From the NCBI GenBank assembly GCA_937928595.1, contig CALGJV010000031.1:1-64000 (forward strand): a DNA stretch of 64,000 bases, given 5' to 3'. Below are positions 1 to 8,600 of this stretch, piece by piece (position 1 is the stretch's first letter; every line of letters starts with the position of its first letter). The notes below the pieces were generated by a model, which was given only the letters and a program-made list of their open reading frames with translations, did not search any database and was not told where the DNA came from. A program made the position numbers and the translations under genes. This stretch comes from an uncultured Phycisphaerae bacterium. Its GTDB lineage: Bacteria > Planctomycetota > Phycisphaerae > UBA1845 > Fen-1342.

Positions 1-1149
1 GTGTTCGAGATGCCGAACACCCACCCGCCGACCCGCAGCGCCGCCGAACTCAAGCAGAAATCCGCGCTGGCGCACGAGAAGGCCTGCGTGGATTTCGGCC
101 TCTATGGCCTGCTGGCCGAGGACAATGTGGGCGAACTGGAAGGCCTGGTCGCCGCCGGCGCCAACGCCTTCAAGTGCTTCATGGGCAACACCTTCGGCAA
201 CCTGCCCTCGCCCTCCACGGGCGCGATGCTGGAGGCGTTCGAGATCCTGGCGCGGCACGGCCACCGAATCTCGCTGCATGCCGAGACCGCCTCCATCATG
301 GCCTGGCGGCAGGAGCGGCTGCGCGCCGCCGGCCGCAACGATCCGCTCGCGCACATCGCAGCCAGGCCGGATATCGTGGCGGTCGAGGCCGTCTCCCGCG
401 CCGCGGTGCTGGCGGAATGGACCGGCGCGCGCATCCATGTGCTGCACATGTCCTCGGCCGCCGAGTTGCGGCCGCTGGTGGAAGCCAAGGCGCGCGGCGT
501 GGACATCACGGGCGAGACCTGCCCCTGCTACCTGCTGCTGACCTCGGCCGACTACGCGCGCCTCGGAAGCATCATCCGCGTCAACCCGCCGGTGCGTGAG
601 GCGCATGATTCCGCGGCCATCTGGGACGCGCTGCGCTCCGGCGTCGTGGACATGATCGCGACCGACCACGCGCCGCACCTGCCCGAGGAGAAGATCAAGG
701 ACATCATCTGGGAGGCCGATTGCGGCTTCCCCGGCGTCGAGACGCAGATGCCGCTGATGCTGACGCAGGTGAACGCCGGGCGCCTGACGCTCGAGCAATA
801 TGTCCGCGCGTCCGCGGAAGCGCCGGCGCGCGCCTTCGGCCTCTCGCCCAGGAAGGGCCGCATCGAGCCCGGGGCGCACGCCGACATCGCGGTGGTGGAC
901 ATGGCACGGCGCGAGACGGTGCGCGCCGCCACCCTGCATTCGCGCGGCAGGATCACGCCGTTCGAGGGCACCGAAGTGCAGGGCGTTCCCGTCCACACTC
1001 TCGTCCGCGGCCGTTTCGTCCAGCGGGACCGGCGGCTGGTGCCGGGCGTCGCCGGCTGGGGCCGGCAGGTGACCGGCGTCCAGAACATGCCCGCGCCCGC
1101 CCCGCGCAACACCGACCGCTCGCTTGCCGCCGAGATCGCCAGGGCATGA
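1..1149 (+). CDS. Dihydroorotase-family amidohydrolase, 5'-truncated
   Basis: The 382 visible residues are the C-terminal part of a cyclic amidohydrolase of the dihydroorotase/allantoinase/hydantoinase family. Visible landmarks, numbered from the window edge, are EMPNTHPPT at 3-11, a candidate carboxylated lysine in NAFKCFMG (K58), the metal histidine in LHAE (H93), HVLHMSS (H146, H149) and IATDHAPH with the metal aspartate D222. The first metal HxH motif and about 70-90 N-terminal residues are missing, so the gene begins left of the window and base 1 is not a true start. Substrate is not certain: dihydroorotase in pyrimidine synthesis is likely, but related enzymes act on allantoin or hydantoins. 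It lies in the alphaproteobacteria-like part of the window. Confidence 0.85.
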   Translation: MFEMPNTHPPTRSAAELKQKSALAHEKACVDFGLYGLLAEDNVGELEGLVAAGANAFKCFMGNTFGNLPSPSTGAMLEAFEILARHGHRISLHAETASIMAWRQERLRAAGRNDPLAHIAARPDIVAVEAVSRAAVLAEWTGARIHVLHMSSAAELRPLVEAKARGVDITGETCPCYLLLTSADYARLGSIIRVNPPVREAHDSAAIWDALRSGVVDMIATDHAPHLPEEKIKDIIWEADCGFPGVETQMPLMLTQVNAGRLTLEQYVRASAEAPARAFGLSPRKGRIEPGAHADIAVVDMARRETVRAATLHSRGRITPFEGTEVQGVPVHTLVRGRFVQRDRRLVPGVAGWGRQVTGVQNMPAPAPRNTDRSLAAEIARA

Positions 1150-1230
1150 TCGGCCCGCCGCGCCTTCCGGGGTGAACGGGCCGGCGGGAATCGGCTAGGC
1201 TCCCGGTCGCGGCGCGGGCGGAGAGAGGCG

Positions 1231-4128
1231 TTGGACGGCAGCCTGTCATCGGCGGTGCAGAGCGTTCCGGCACCCGTGCCTGCGGGGCGACGGCGGCGCG
1301 GCGTGTCCATCCGCGTCCATCTCGTGCTGTTCGTGCTGCTCGCGGTGGTGCCCGCCTTCGCGCTGGCATGGCTCGCGGCGCTGGAAGGGGCGACGGCGGT
1401 CAGAACCGAGCGCCTGCGGCTGTTGCGCGAGGCCTCCGCGCTGGTGGCCGTACAGTCGAGCGACGGGGACATCGCCCTGTCGCCCCGCGCCAGCCGCGCC
1501 TGGCTCGCCGCCATCATCGGCCCGGACGGGCAGGTGTCCGGCGGCGATGCCGGCTTCGTCGAGAGCCTCTCAGGCTTCTTCGCCGACCTTTTCGTGAACC
1601 ATCCTGACCTGGTGCCTCCGGAGGGCGGCATCCTCACCGGCGGCGGGCCCGACGGCCACTCCTGGCGCTTCGCCTTCAGCCCGTTGCCGGGGGGCAGCGG
1701 CTTCTTCGCCGTGGCGGCGATGCCCGAGGCCGCCATCACCGCGCCGCTCGAAGCCCATGTCGTCACGCTGCTCCTGTCCGGCGGCGGCGTGCTGTTCGGC
1801 ACCAGCCTGCTGATCGCCCTGCACGCCGCCCGCCGCCTCGGCGGCCCGATCGCGGAGGTGGAGCGGGCCGCGCGCGCCTTTGCCCGCGGCGACGCCGCGG
1901 TGCCGCCCGCCGGCAGCGGCGTCGGCGAGGTGGATGCGCTGGCCGAGACGCTGGCCCGCGCGGCCGGCGAGCGCCTGGCGCGCGAAGCCGAGCGCCTCGC
2001 CATCGCCGCCCGGCTCGAGATGGTGCTCGCCACCACGGGCGATGCGGTGCTCGCGCTCGATCCGGCCGGCAAGGTCATCTACCTGAACCGGCAGGCGGCC
2101 GCGATGCTGCCCGCCGGAGTGCGGGGAGCCGGACGATCTGCCGCCGAACTGTGGCCGGCCGGCCCGGTGCCCGACCTCGTCGAGCGGGTCACCGCCGCCG
2201 GCGGCCGGGCTCGCGCGACCGGCTTCGACCCCGACCAGGGCCGCTGGATCGAGGCCGAGGCCCTGCGCGACGCCGACGGCATCACCCTGTTCCTGCGCGA
2301 TGTCACGCAGGCCCGCGCGCTCGAGGAGGCGCTGCGCGCCGGCCGAGCGCAGCTGCAGGCGGTGCTCGACCACCTGCCGATAGGGGTGCTGCTGGTCGGT
2401 GCCGACGGCCGGCTCGAGTTCGCCAACCGCCAGGCCGCGGACCTGCTGGGCGAACCGCTGGATGCAGGGCGGCTGCTGGCCACCGATCTCCGCACCGTCG
2501 CCCTCGCCGAGGCGCTGGCCGCCGACGGCTCGGCCCGCGGCGAAGTCTGGATCCGCCGGCGCGTGGGCGAGGACGTGCTGCTCCGTTTTGCCGCGGCCCC
2601 GTTGCCAGCGTCGGCGGGCGGCGCGCGGGCGACTGTCGTCGCCGTCACCGACCTGTCGGAGGAGCGGCGCGCGGCCGATGCGCTCCGCGAGAGCGAGATC
2701 CGCTTCCGCACCCTGGCAGAGGCGGTGCCGCAGATCGTCTGGTCGGCGGCGCCGGAAGGCGGCATCGACTACGTGAACCCGCGCTTCGCCGAGTTCACCG
2801 GCCTCGACATGCCGTCCGAGGCCGCGCCGGGCGGTTCCGCCACCCACCCGGAGGACCGCGAACAGGCCCGCAGCGCCTGGACGCGCGCCCTCGCCTCCGG
2901 CGAGCCCTTCGTCTTGGAATACCGCCTGCGCGGCGCGGCCGGCGAATGGCGCTGGTTCTCGGCCCAGGCGCTGCCGGCGCGCGAGCCGGGCGGGCGCATC
3001 ACCCGCTGGATCGGCGCGGCGACGGACGTGACGGACCTGATCGCCGCCCGCGTCGCGCTGGAGAACCAGGTGATGGCCGAGGCTGCGGCCCGCCAGGCCG
3101 CCGTCGCTGCCGCCGAGGCCCTGGCCGCGTCCGAGGAGCGCTTCCGTCGATTCGCCGAAGCCAGCCCGGACGTGCTCTGGATTGCCGACGGCCCGGGCCG
3201 CCGCTACGACTACGTGAGCCCCGCCTTCGAGCGGATCTGGGGCGCGAGCCGCGGCGATCTGCTCGGCAACCCGCGGCTCTGGGCGGCCAGCATCCATCCC
3301 GATGACCGCCCCCGCGTCGCCGTGGCGCGCGGCGGGGGCGGCGATGCGCCCTTCGCCGGGTTCGACTGCGAGTACCGGATCCTCCGCCCGGACGGGCAGG
3401 AACGCTGGATCCGCGAGATCGGCTTCCCGGTGCTGGACGCGGCCGGCAGGCTCGCCCGCCGCGGCGGCTTCGCCCGCGACGTGACCGCCGCAAAGCAGGC
3501 GGAGGAACGGCAGACGCTGTTGATCGCCGAGTTGAACCACCGCGTGAAGAACACGCTCGCCACCGTGCAGTCGCTGGCGCTGCAGACGGCCCGGGGCCTC
3601 GCGACGCCCTCGGACCCGCTCCGCCGCTTCCTGGCCGAGTTCCAGGCCCGCCTCCTCGCGCTGTCCCGCGCGCATGACATCCTGACGGCCCGCACCTGGT
3701 CCGGCGCGATGCTGGACGAGGTGGTCGCCGCCGCCCTCTCGCCCTGGCGCCCGGACGATGGCGTCGGCAAGCCGAGGATCGAGGTCGAGCGCGGCCCGCC
3801 CGTCTGGCTGCCGCCGAAGGCTGTACTCGGTCTGTCGCTCGGCCTGCACGAGCTGGCGACGAACGCGCTGAAGCACGGCTCCCTGACGGTGCCGGCGGGC
3901 CGTGTCATCCTCGGCTGGACCAGCGAGCCCGACCAGGGCGTGCGGCTGCGCTGGGTCGAGCGCGGCGGGCCGCCGCCGAAGCCCCCCGAGCACCAGGGCT
4001 TCGGCACGCGGCTGCTGCAACGCGGGCTGCCGGGCGAACTCGGGCCGGGCAGCACCGTGGCCTTCACCTATCTGCCCGAGGGGTTGGAGGCGGAGATCCG
4101 ATTCCGGGCCGGCACCGCCCCGCCATGA
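1231..4128 (+). CDS. Membrane multi-PAS sensor histidine kinase (HWE/HisKA_2 type)
   Basis: Encodes a 965-residue membrane sensor kinase. Two transmembrane segments (about 28-50 and 176-200) enclose a periplasmic domain of roughly 125 residues and are followed by a HAMP-like linker. Four PAS-like domains follow, near residues 262, 372, 488 and 638. The phosphoacceptor motif ELNHRVKNTLATVQ places the histidine near residue 770, and an HATPase domain contains HELATNALKHG near 871. This is the HWE/HisKA_2 architecture common in Alphaproteobacteria. The TTG start follows a GGAGAGAGG stretch; a GTG 24 bases downstream is an alternative. The stop overlaps the response regulator start by ATGA, so the two are co-translated and probably partners. 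The signal is unknown. Confidence 0.88.
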   Translation: MDGSLSSAVQSVPAPVPAGRRRRGVSIRVHLVLFVLLAVVPAFALAWLAALEGATAVRTERLRLLREASALVAVQSSDGDIALSPRASRAWLAAIIGPDGQVSGGDAGFVESLSGFFADLFVNHPDLVPPEGGILTGGGPDGHSWRFAFSPLPGGSGFFAVAAMPEAAITAPLEAHVVTLLLSGGGVLFGTSLLIALHAARRLGGPIAEVERAARAFARGDAAVPPAGSGVGEVDALAETLARAAGERLAREAERLAIAARLEMVLATTGDAVLALDPAGKVIYLNRQAAAMLPAGVRGAGRSAAELWPAGPVPDLVERVTAAGGRARATGFDPDQGRWIEAEALRDADGITLFLRDVTQARALEEALRAGRAQLQAVLDHLPIGVLLVGADGRLEFANRQAADLLGEPLDAGRLLATDLRTVALAEALAADGSARGEVWIRRRVGEDVLLRFAAAPLPASAGGARATVVAVTDLSEERRAADALRESEIRFRTLAEAVPQIVWSAAPEGGIDYVNPRFAEFTGLDMPSEAAPGGSATHPEDREQARSAWTRALASGEPFVLEYRLRGAAGEWRWFSAQALPAREPGGRITRWIGAATDVTDLIAARVALENQVMAEAAARQAAVAAAEALAASEERFRRFAEASPDVLWIADGPGRRYDYVSPAFERIWGASRGDLLGNPRLWAASIHPDDRPRVAVARGGGGDAPFAGFDCEYRILRPDGQERWIREIGFPVLDAAGRLARRGGFARDVTAAKQAEERQTLLIAELNHRVKNTLATVQSLALQTARGLATPSDPLRRFLAEFQARLLALSRAHDILTARTWSGAMLDEVVAAALSPWRPDDGVGKPRIEVERGPPVWLPPKAVLGLSLGLHELATNALKHGSLTVPAGRVILGWTSEPDQGVRLRWVERGGPPPKPPEHQGFGTRLLQRGLPGELGPGSTVAFTYLPEGLEAEIRFRAGTAPP

Positions 4129-4481
4129 GCCGCAGTGCGCGGATTCTTGTCGTCGAGGACGAGGCGATGGTGGCGATGCTGCTCGAGGACACGCTGAACG
4201 ACGCGGGCTTCCAGGTGCTCGGGCCTGCGGCGACGGTGGCCGAGGCGATGGCGGTGCTGGATGCGGAGCGCCCGGCGGGCGCGGTGCTCGACATCAACCT
4301 CGGCGGCGAAACGAGCGCGCCCGTCGCCGACAGGCTCGCCGCCGAGGGCGTCCCGTTCCTGATCTGCTCCGGCTACGGCGCGTCGGGCGTGCTGCCGGCA
4401 CACGCGGCGCGGCCCGTGCTGGCCAAGCCCTACGACCCGGGCGAACTGCTGCGCACCATGCGGCGGCTGCTGGCCGGCTGA
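4125..4481 (+). CDS. Single-domain response regulator
   Basis: This 118-residue protein is one receiver domain with no output domain. It has the acidic pair in VVEDEA (residues 9-14), the phosphorylatable aspartate D56 in AVLDINLGG and the conserved lysine K101 in LAKPYDPGEL. Single-domain receivers of this sort commonly accompany HWE kinases and relay phosphate or act by protein contact. Its start overlaps the upstream kinase stop by four bases, which indicates translational coupling and makes that kinase the likely phosphodonor. A downstream target cannot be named from the sequence. Confidence 0.9.
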   Translation: MSRSARILVVEDEAMVAMLLEDTLNDAGFQVLGPAATVAEAMAVLDAERPAGAVLDINLGGETSAPVADRLAAEGVPFLICSGYGASGVLPAHAARPVLAKPYDPGELLRTMRRLLAG

Positions 4482-4586
4482 GTGGGTTGCGCTGCAGCGC
4501 GGCGCTTCCCATCTCGCGCCGGGTGTCTGGGGTTCCGCGCGGCCTGTCGCCGCGGCGCCGGACCAGGCTTGGGGGTCCGGTGTCGC

Positions 4587-5564
4587 ATGGACACATCGGT
4601 CGCGGTGCCGCTTCTGCTTGGCCTCGTGCTGCTGATCGGCGGGGGCGAGGTGCTGGTGCGCGGCGCGGTCGGGCTTGCCGAGCGGCTCGGGGTTTCACCG
4701 CTCCTGATCGGGCTGACGGTCGTGGCGCTCGGCACCTCCGCGCCGGAACTGGCCGTCAGCGTGCAGGCGGCGCTGGCGGGCTCGCCCGGCATCGCCATCG
4801 GCAACATCGTCGGGTCCAACATCGCCAACATCCTCGTCATTCTCGGGCTGTCGGCGCTGCTGTGCCCCATCGCCGTCGCGTCCCGCGCGCTCACGCGCGA
4901 CGGGCTGGTGATGCTGGCGACGGCGGCGGGCTATGCCGTGCTGGCAGCCGCCTGGGGGCTGGACCGCGTGGTGGGCGCGCTGCTGCTGGTCTCGGCGATC
5001 GTCTATCTGACCCTGACGGTGCGGGCGGAGCGGCTATCGACAACCGACCACGGCGCCGTGTTCGACAAGGCTGCCGCATTCGAGGAGGTCGGGCCGGGGC
5101 GGCTCCATCGGCTGCACGGGGTGCTGAAGCCACTGCTGTTCCTGGTCGCCGGCCTCGTGCTGATCGTCTTCGGCGGGCGGCTTCTGGTGCAGGGAGGGGT
5201 CGCCCTGGCGCAAGGCCTCGGCGTGTCGGAGGAGGTGATCGGCCTGACGATCATCGCCGTCGGCACCTCCCTGCCCGAACTGGTCACCTCGGTCATCGCC
5301 GCCATCCGTCGCCACGCCGACGTCGCGCTCGGCAACGTCATCGGCTCGAACATCCTGAACGTCCTGGTGATCGGCGGCGTGACCTCCACGATCGCGCCTG
5401 TCGTCGTGGTGCCGCAGATGCTGTGGCTCGACATGCCGGTGATGGTGGCGGTCACGCTGCTCTGCCTCGTCTTCGCGCGCAGCGGCTGGCGCATCGGGCG
5501 GCGGGAGGGCGGGTTGATGCTGGCGCTCTACGCGGCCTATGTCGGCGTTCTTCTGGCAATCTGA
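4587..5564 (+). CDS. Calcium/sodium antiporter, CaCA family
   Basis: A 325-residue polytopic membrane protein with the two inverted alpha repeats of the CaCA cation exchanger family. The first carries GTSAPELAVS followed by GNIVGSNIANI (about residues 49-85). The second carries GTSLPELVTS followed by GNVIGSNILNV in the C-terminal half. The acidic residues in the GTSxPE motifs bind the cation. Length and hydrophobic pattern match bacterial YrbG/CaxA-type exchangers, which use a Na+ or H+ gradient to expel Ca2+. The ATG at 4587 is the first methionine before the first helix. Ion specificity cannot be told from sequence alone. Confidence 0.9.
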   Translation: MDTSVAVPLLLGLVLLIGGGEVLVRGAVGLAERLGVSPLLIGLTVVALGTSAPELAVSVQAALAGSPGIAIGNIVGSNIANILVILGLSALLCPIAVASRALTRDGLVMLATAAGYAVLAAAWGLDRVVGALLLVSAIVYLTLTVRAERLSTTDHGAVFDKAAAFEEVGPGRLHRLHGVLKPLLFLVAGLVLIVFGGRLLVQGGVALAQGLGVSEEVIGLTIIAVGTSLPELVTSVIAAIRRHADVALGNVIGSNILNVLVIGGVTSTIAPVVVVPQMLWLDMPVMVAVTLLCLVFARSGWRIGRREGGLMLALYAAYVGVLLAI

Positions 5565-5696
5565 CCGGGCGCGCGGCCCATCCGCAACATCACCCGGCGG
5601 CTGTGGCGGGCCGGAGCCGGGATGCTGCCACCGCGCACATCCGGTTGACGTCCCCCGCTGCCGGCCCCAAGCCGCCCAGGACGACAGGACGCGACG

Positions 5697-6899
5697 ATGA
5701 AGCAGGACCCCGCCGACCGCTGGCTGACCGAGGGCGCGGCGAAGCACCGCGCCGGGGACCTTGGCGGCGCCGAGGCGCTGTACCGCCGCGTGCTGGCCCG
5801 CCGCCCGATGGATGCCAACGCGCTGAACCTGCTCGGGCTGATCGCCCGCGCGCGGGGCGATGCAGGACAGGCCGTGGCGCTCTCCGGCGAGGCGCTGGCG
5901 CGGCGCCCGGACAGCCCGGTGTTCCTCGCCTCCCATGGCGCCGCGCTCGCCGAGGCCGGCCGCCCTGCCGAGGCGCTGCGCTTCCTGGCCGAGGCCGCCC
6001 GGCTGCGCCCGGAGGACGCGGTGAACCTCCGCAACCTCGGCCAGGCGCTGTCGGACACCGGCCGCGCCGCCGAGGCGCTGCCGCCGCTGCGCCGCGCCGC
6101 TGCCCTCTCGCCCGGGGAGCCGGAGCCGCCGCTGGCGCTGGCCCATGCGCTGCGCCAGCTTGGCCAGCGTGAGGAGGCGGTGCGCGCCGCCCGCGCCGCG
6201 CTGGCCGCAGCAGGCGAACGGCCGATCGCCGCCGAGGCGCGCTTCCTGCTGGCCGCCCTCGGTGCCGAGTCCCCGCCCGACCGCGCACCCGCCACCTATG
6301 TGCGCGACGTGTTCGACCGCTACGCGCCCCGCTTCGACGCCGACCTGACGGGCACGCTCGGCTACGCGACGCCCGCTGCCCTGGCGGCGCTGCTGGAGCG
6401 GGCCGGCGCGGCGAAGGACGGGCGGGCGGAGGCGTTGGACCTCGGCTGCGGCACCGGCCTGTCGGGCGTGGCGCTCGCGCCCTTCGCGGCACGGATCGAG
6501 GGCGTGGACCTGTCGCCCCGCATGCTGGAGGCGGCGCGCGCCCGCGACCTGTATGCCGCTTTGTACGAGGCCGATCTGCTGGCTTTCCTGCCGGCCCGCG
6601 CCGCGTCGTTCGACCTCGTGTTCGCCGCCGATGTGCTGAACTACCTCGGCAACCTCGCGCCCGCCTTCGCCGGCGCGGCGGTCGCGCTGCGGCCGGGCGG
6701 GAGGCTGGCGTTCAGCGTGGAGACGGCGAAGGCCGACGCGGTCGAACTCGGCGAGGGCCTGCGCTACCGCCACCCGCCCGCGCATGTCGCGGCGCTGCTC
6801 GAGGCCGCGGGCTTCACCGTGGAAGCGCGGGAGGACGCGGTGCTGCGGCAGGAACGTGGCGCACCGGTGAAGGGCGTGCTGTTCGTCGCGCGGCGCTGA
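5697..6899 (+). CDS. TPR-repeat protein with SAM-dependent methyltransferase domain
   Basis: A 400-residue two-domain protein. Residues about 8-200 are alanine-rich tetratricopeptide repeats with the A-x-LxLGLIARARGD pattern. Residues from about 230 form a class I methyltransferase fold with the SAM-binding glycine motif LDLGCGTGLSG near 247 and the following acidic residue in GVDLSPRMLE. TPR-methyltransferase fusions of this kind are common in Alphaproteobacteria and usually unassigned. The substrate is unknown. The start is an ATG after the GACGACAGGACGCGACG spacer. It converges with the flhG-like gene, whose 3' end lies only six bases away. Confidence 0.85.
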   Translation: MKQDPADRWLTEGAAKHRAGDLGGAEALYRRVLARRPMDANALNLLGLIARARGDAGQAVALSGEALARRPDSPVFLASHGAALAEAGRPAEALRFLAEAARLRPEDAVNLRNLGQALSDTGRAAEALPPLRRAAALSPGEPEPPLALAHALRQLGQREEAVRAARAALAAAGERPIAAEARFLLAALGAESPPDRAPATYVRDVFDRYAPRFDADLTGTLGYATPAALAALLERAGAAKDGRAEALDLGCGTGLSGVALAPFAARIEGVDLSPRMLEAARARDLYAALYEADLLAFLPARAASFDLVFAADVLNYLGNLAPAFAGAAVALRPGGRLAFSVETAKADAVELGEGLRYRHPPAHVAALLEAAGFTVEAREDAVLRQERGAPVKGVLFVARR

Positions 6900-6905
6900 T
6901 CCCGC

Positions 6906-7706
6906 TCACGCCCCTGGCCGCCCCTTCGAGATCGCCTCCGCGATCCTGTCCACGTCATTGCCGGCGGTGCTGGACGGATGCCGCGTCAACAGCGGCGCCT
7001 GATTGCGGATCGCCTCCTTCACCTTCGGGTCGCGGCGGATGATGCCGGCCAGCGGCACCTCCCGCCGCAGGAAGCGCCGCGCCGCCTGCGCCAGCGTCTC
7101 GTAGGTGTGGCGGCCGGAGGACAGATCCTGCGCCTGGTTCACCACGATGGACACCGCCGATCCCGGCGCGTCCTGCTGGTGAAGCTTCAGCACCGCGTAG
7201 GCGTCGGTCAGGCTGGTCGGCTCGTCGGTCGCGACCACCAGAAGCAGGTCGGCGGAGGCCGCCATGCGGCGCGTGGCGGAATCGAGCCCCGCGCTCAGGT
7301 CCACGATCACGTCCTGCCAGCGCGTCGCGGCGTCCGGCAGCAGCGCCACCGCCGCATCCAGCGCCGCGGGGTCGAGCGCCGCCAGGCTGCCCGAGCCGGA
7401 GCGCCCGGCCAGGATGTCGAAGCCCGCGGTCGGCAGGTGCAGCGCCGCCTGCGGCAGCGCGACGCGCCCGGCCAGCACGGCGCCGATGTCGTGCGCCGGA
7501 GAGAGGCCGAGCTGCACGTCCACGTTCGCAAGCCCCAGATCCCCGTCCAGCAGCAGCAGCCGCCGCCCGCGCTTCGCCAGCGCCTGCGCCAGAGTGATCG
7601 CGAACCAGGTCTTGCCGACGCCACCCTTGCCCGAGGCGATGGCGATGATCCGCCCGCGGGACGGCGCGGAGAGCGGCAGCGGAAGCGCGGCGAGGGAGGC
7701 ACTCAT
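6906..7706 (-). CDS. flhG: MinD/ParA-like ATPase, FlhG family
   Basis: A 266-residue deviant Walker A ATPase. The P-loop SGKGGVGKTWF spans residues 25-35 and LLLDGDLGLANVDVQLGL (51-68) matches the MinD/FlhG switch region. FlhG controls flagellar number and position by acting on FlhF and the basal body. The gene overlaps the end of flhF by four bases and belongs to an flhA-flhF-flhG transcription unit, which supports the assignment over a chromosome-partition role. The N-terminal DQAxxLR helix that FlhG normally uses to stimulate FlhF GTPase is not visible before the P-loop, so regulation of FlhF may differ. Confidence 0.82.
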   Translation of the reverse strand: MSASLAALPLPLSAPSRGRIIAIASGKGGVGKTWFAITLAQALAKRGRRLLLLDGDLGLANVDVQLGLSPAHDIGAVLAGRVALPQAALHLPTAGFDILAGRSGSGSLAALDPAALDAAVALLPDAATRWQDVIVDLSAGLDSATRRMAASADLLLVVATDEPTSLTDAYAVLKLHQQDAPGSAVSIVVNQAQDLSSGRHTYETLAQAARRFLRREVPLAGIIRRDPKVKEAIRNQAPLLTRHPSSTAGNDVDRIAEAISKGRPGA

Positions 7707-8599
7707 GCGGCGTTGTCCTCGAGCAGCAGCGGTTCGCCGGCAAGCCGGCGCGCGAGCAGGGAAGGGGTGAGGGGGATGAGCCCGTCGGCGGGCCCCGGCC
7801 CGCAGCCGGCCTCGGCGAAGGCGAGCGGGCCGGCCCAGGCGGCCGCCAGCACCGAGCCGAGACGTCGCGCCTGGTCCAGCCGCGTCGGCACCAGCAGGCG
7901 GCTGCCCAGCAGCGCGTAGGCGCGGGCGAGTTCGGCCGCCTCGTCCGCGTCGAGCCCTGCGGGCAGAACGGCCACCACCTCGGCCTCGGCGGCGCGGATG
8001 AGGGCGACGAGAAAGGCGGCGTCGGCGGCGTCGAACGGGTCGGTCCCCGCGGTGTCGATCAGCACCGGCTGCCCGGGCGCGCGGGCGGCGAGCGCCTTGC
8101 CGAGCGCCGCCGGCGTCTGCGCCACCGTCACCGACAGCCCGAGGATGCGCGCGAAGGCGGTCAGCTGCTCGGCAGCGCCCGCGCGCCTCGCGTCGGTCGT
8201 GACGAGCAGCGGCGGCGTTCCGGCCAGCACCGCGCGGGTGGCGAGTTTGCCGGCCGTCAATGTCTTGCCCGCGCCGGGCGGGCCGGCGAGCAGCAGCGGG
8301 CGCGCGCTGCCGTCCGGCAGCGCGACGAAACGGAACTCCCGCGCCAGCGCATCCTCGACGCGCTCCCCTCCGAGCCGCGCCGCCAGCGCGGCAGGCAGGT
8401 TGTGGCGCGCCAGCGGCGTCGCGCGCGCGGCGGGCGCGACGATGACGGGCTCATCGAGTGGCGGCTCGCAGGCGGCGGAGACCTCGACGCTGCGCCCCTG
8501 CCTGCGGATGCCGAGGATCACGGCGTCCGGGCCCAGTTCCCGGCGGATGTCGGCCAGCGCTTCGGCGGTTGTGGCGGCGCGGAAGACCTTGAGGCGCAT
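7703..8599 (-). CDS. flhF: Flagellar SRP-like GTPase FlhF
   Basis: A 298-residue SRP-family GTPase. The N-terminus, MRLKVFRAATTAEALADIRR, is the FlhF-type start. The G1 P-loop is GPPGAGKT (about 106-113), the SRP-type motif is TTDARRAGAAEQL (about 125-137), G3 is IDTAG (171-175) and the G4-like site is PTRLDQARR (228-236). FlhF places the flagellum and recruits early export components. The start is fixed by the ATG one base after the flhA stop (TGA-C-ATG). The protein is short for the family, with a reduced B-domain linker, as in many alphaproteobacterial FlhF proteins. The G4 element reads TRLD instead of the usual TKLD. Confidence 0.85.
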   Translation of the reverse strand: MRLKVFRAATTAEALADIRRELGPDAVILGIRRQGRSVEVSAACEPPLDEPVIVAPAARATPLARHNLPAALAARLGGERVEDALAREFRFVALPDGSARPLLLAGPPGAGKTLTAGKLATRAVLAGTPPLLVTTDARRAGAAEQLTAFARILGLSVTVAQTPAALGKALAARAPGQPVLIDTAGTDPFDAADAAFLVALIRAAEAEVVAVLPAGLDADEAAELARAYALLGSRLLVPTRLDQARRLGSVLAAAWAGPLAFAEAGCGPGPADGLIPLTPSLLARRLAGEPLLLEDNAA

Positions 8600-8600
8600 G

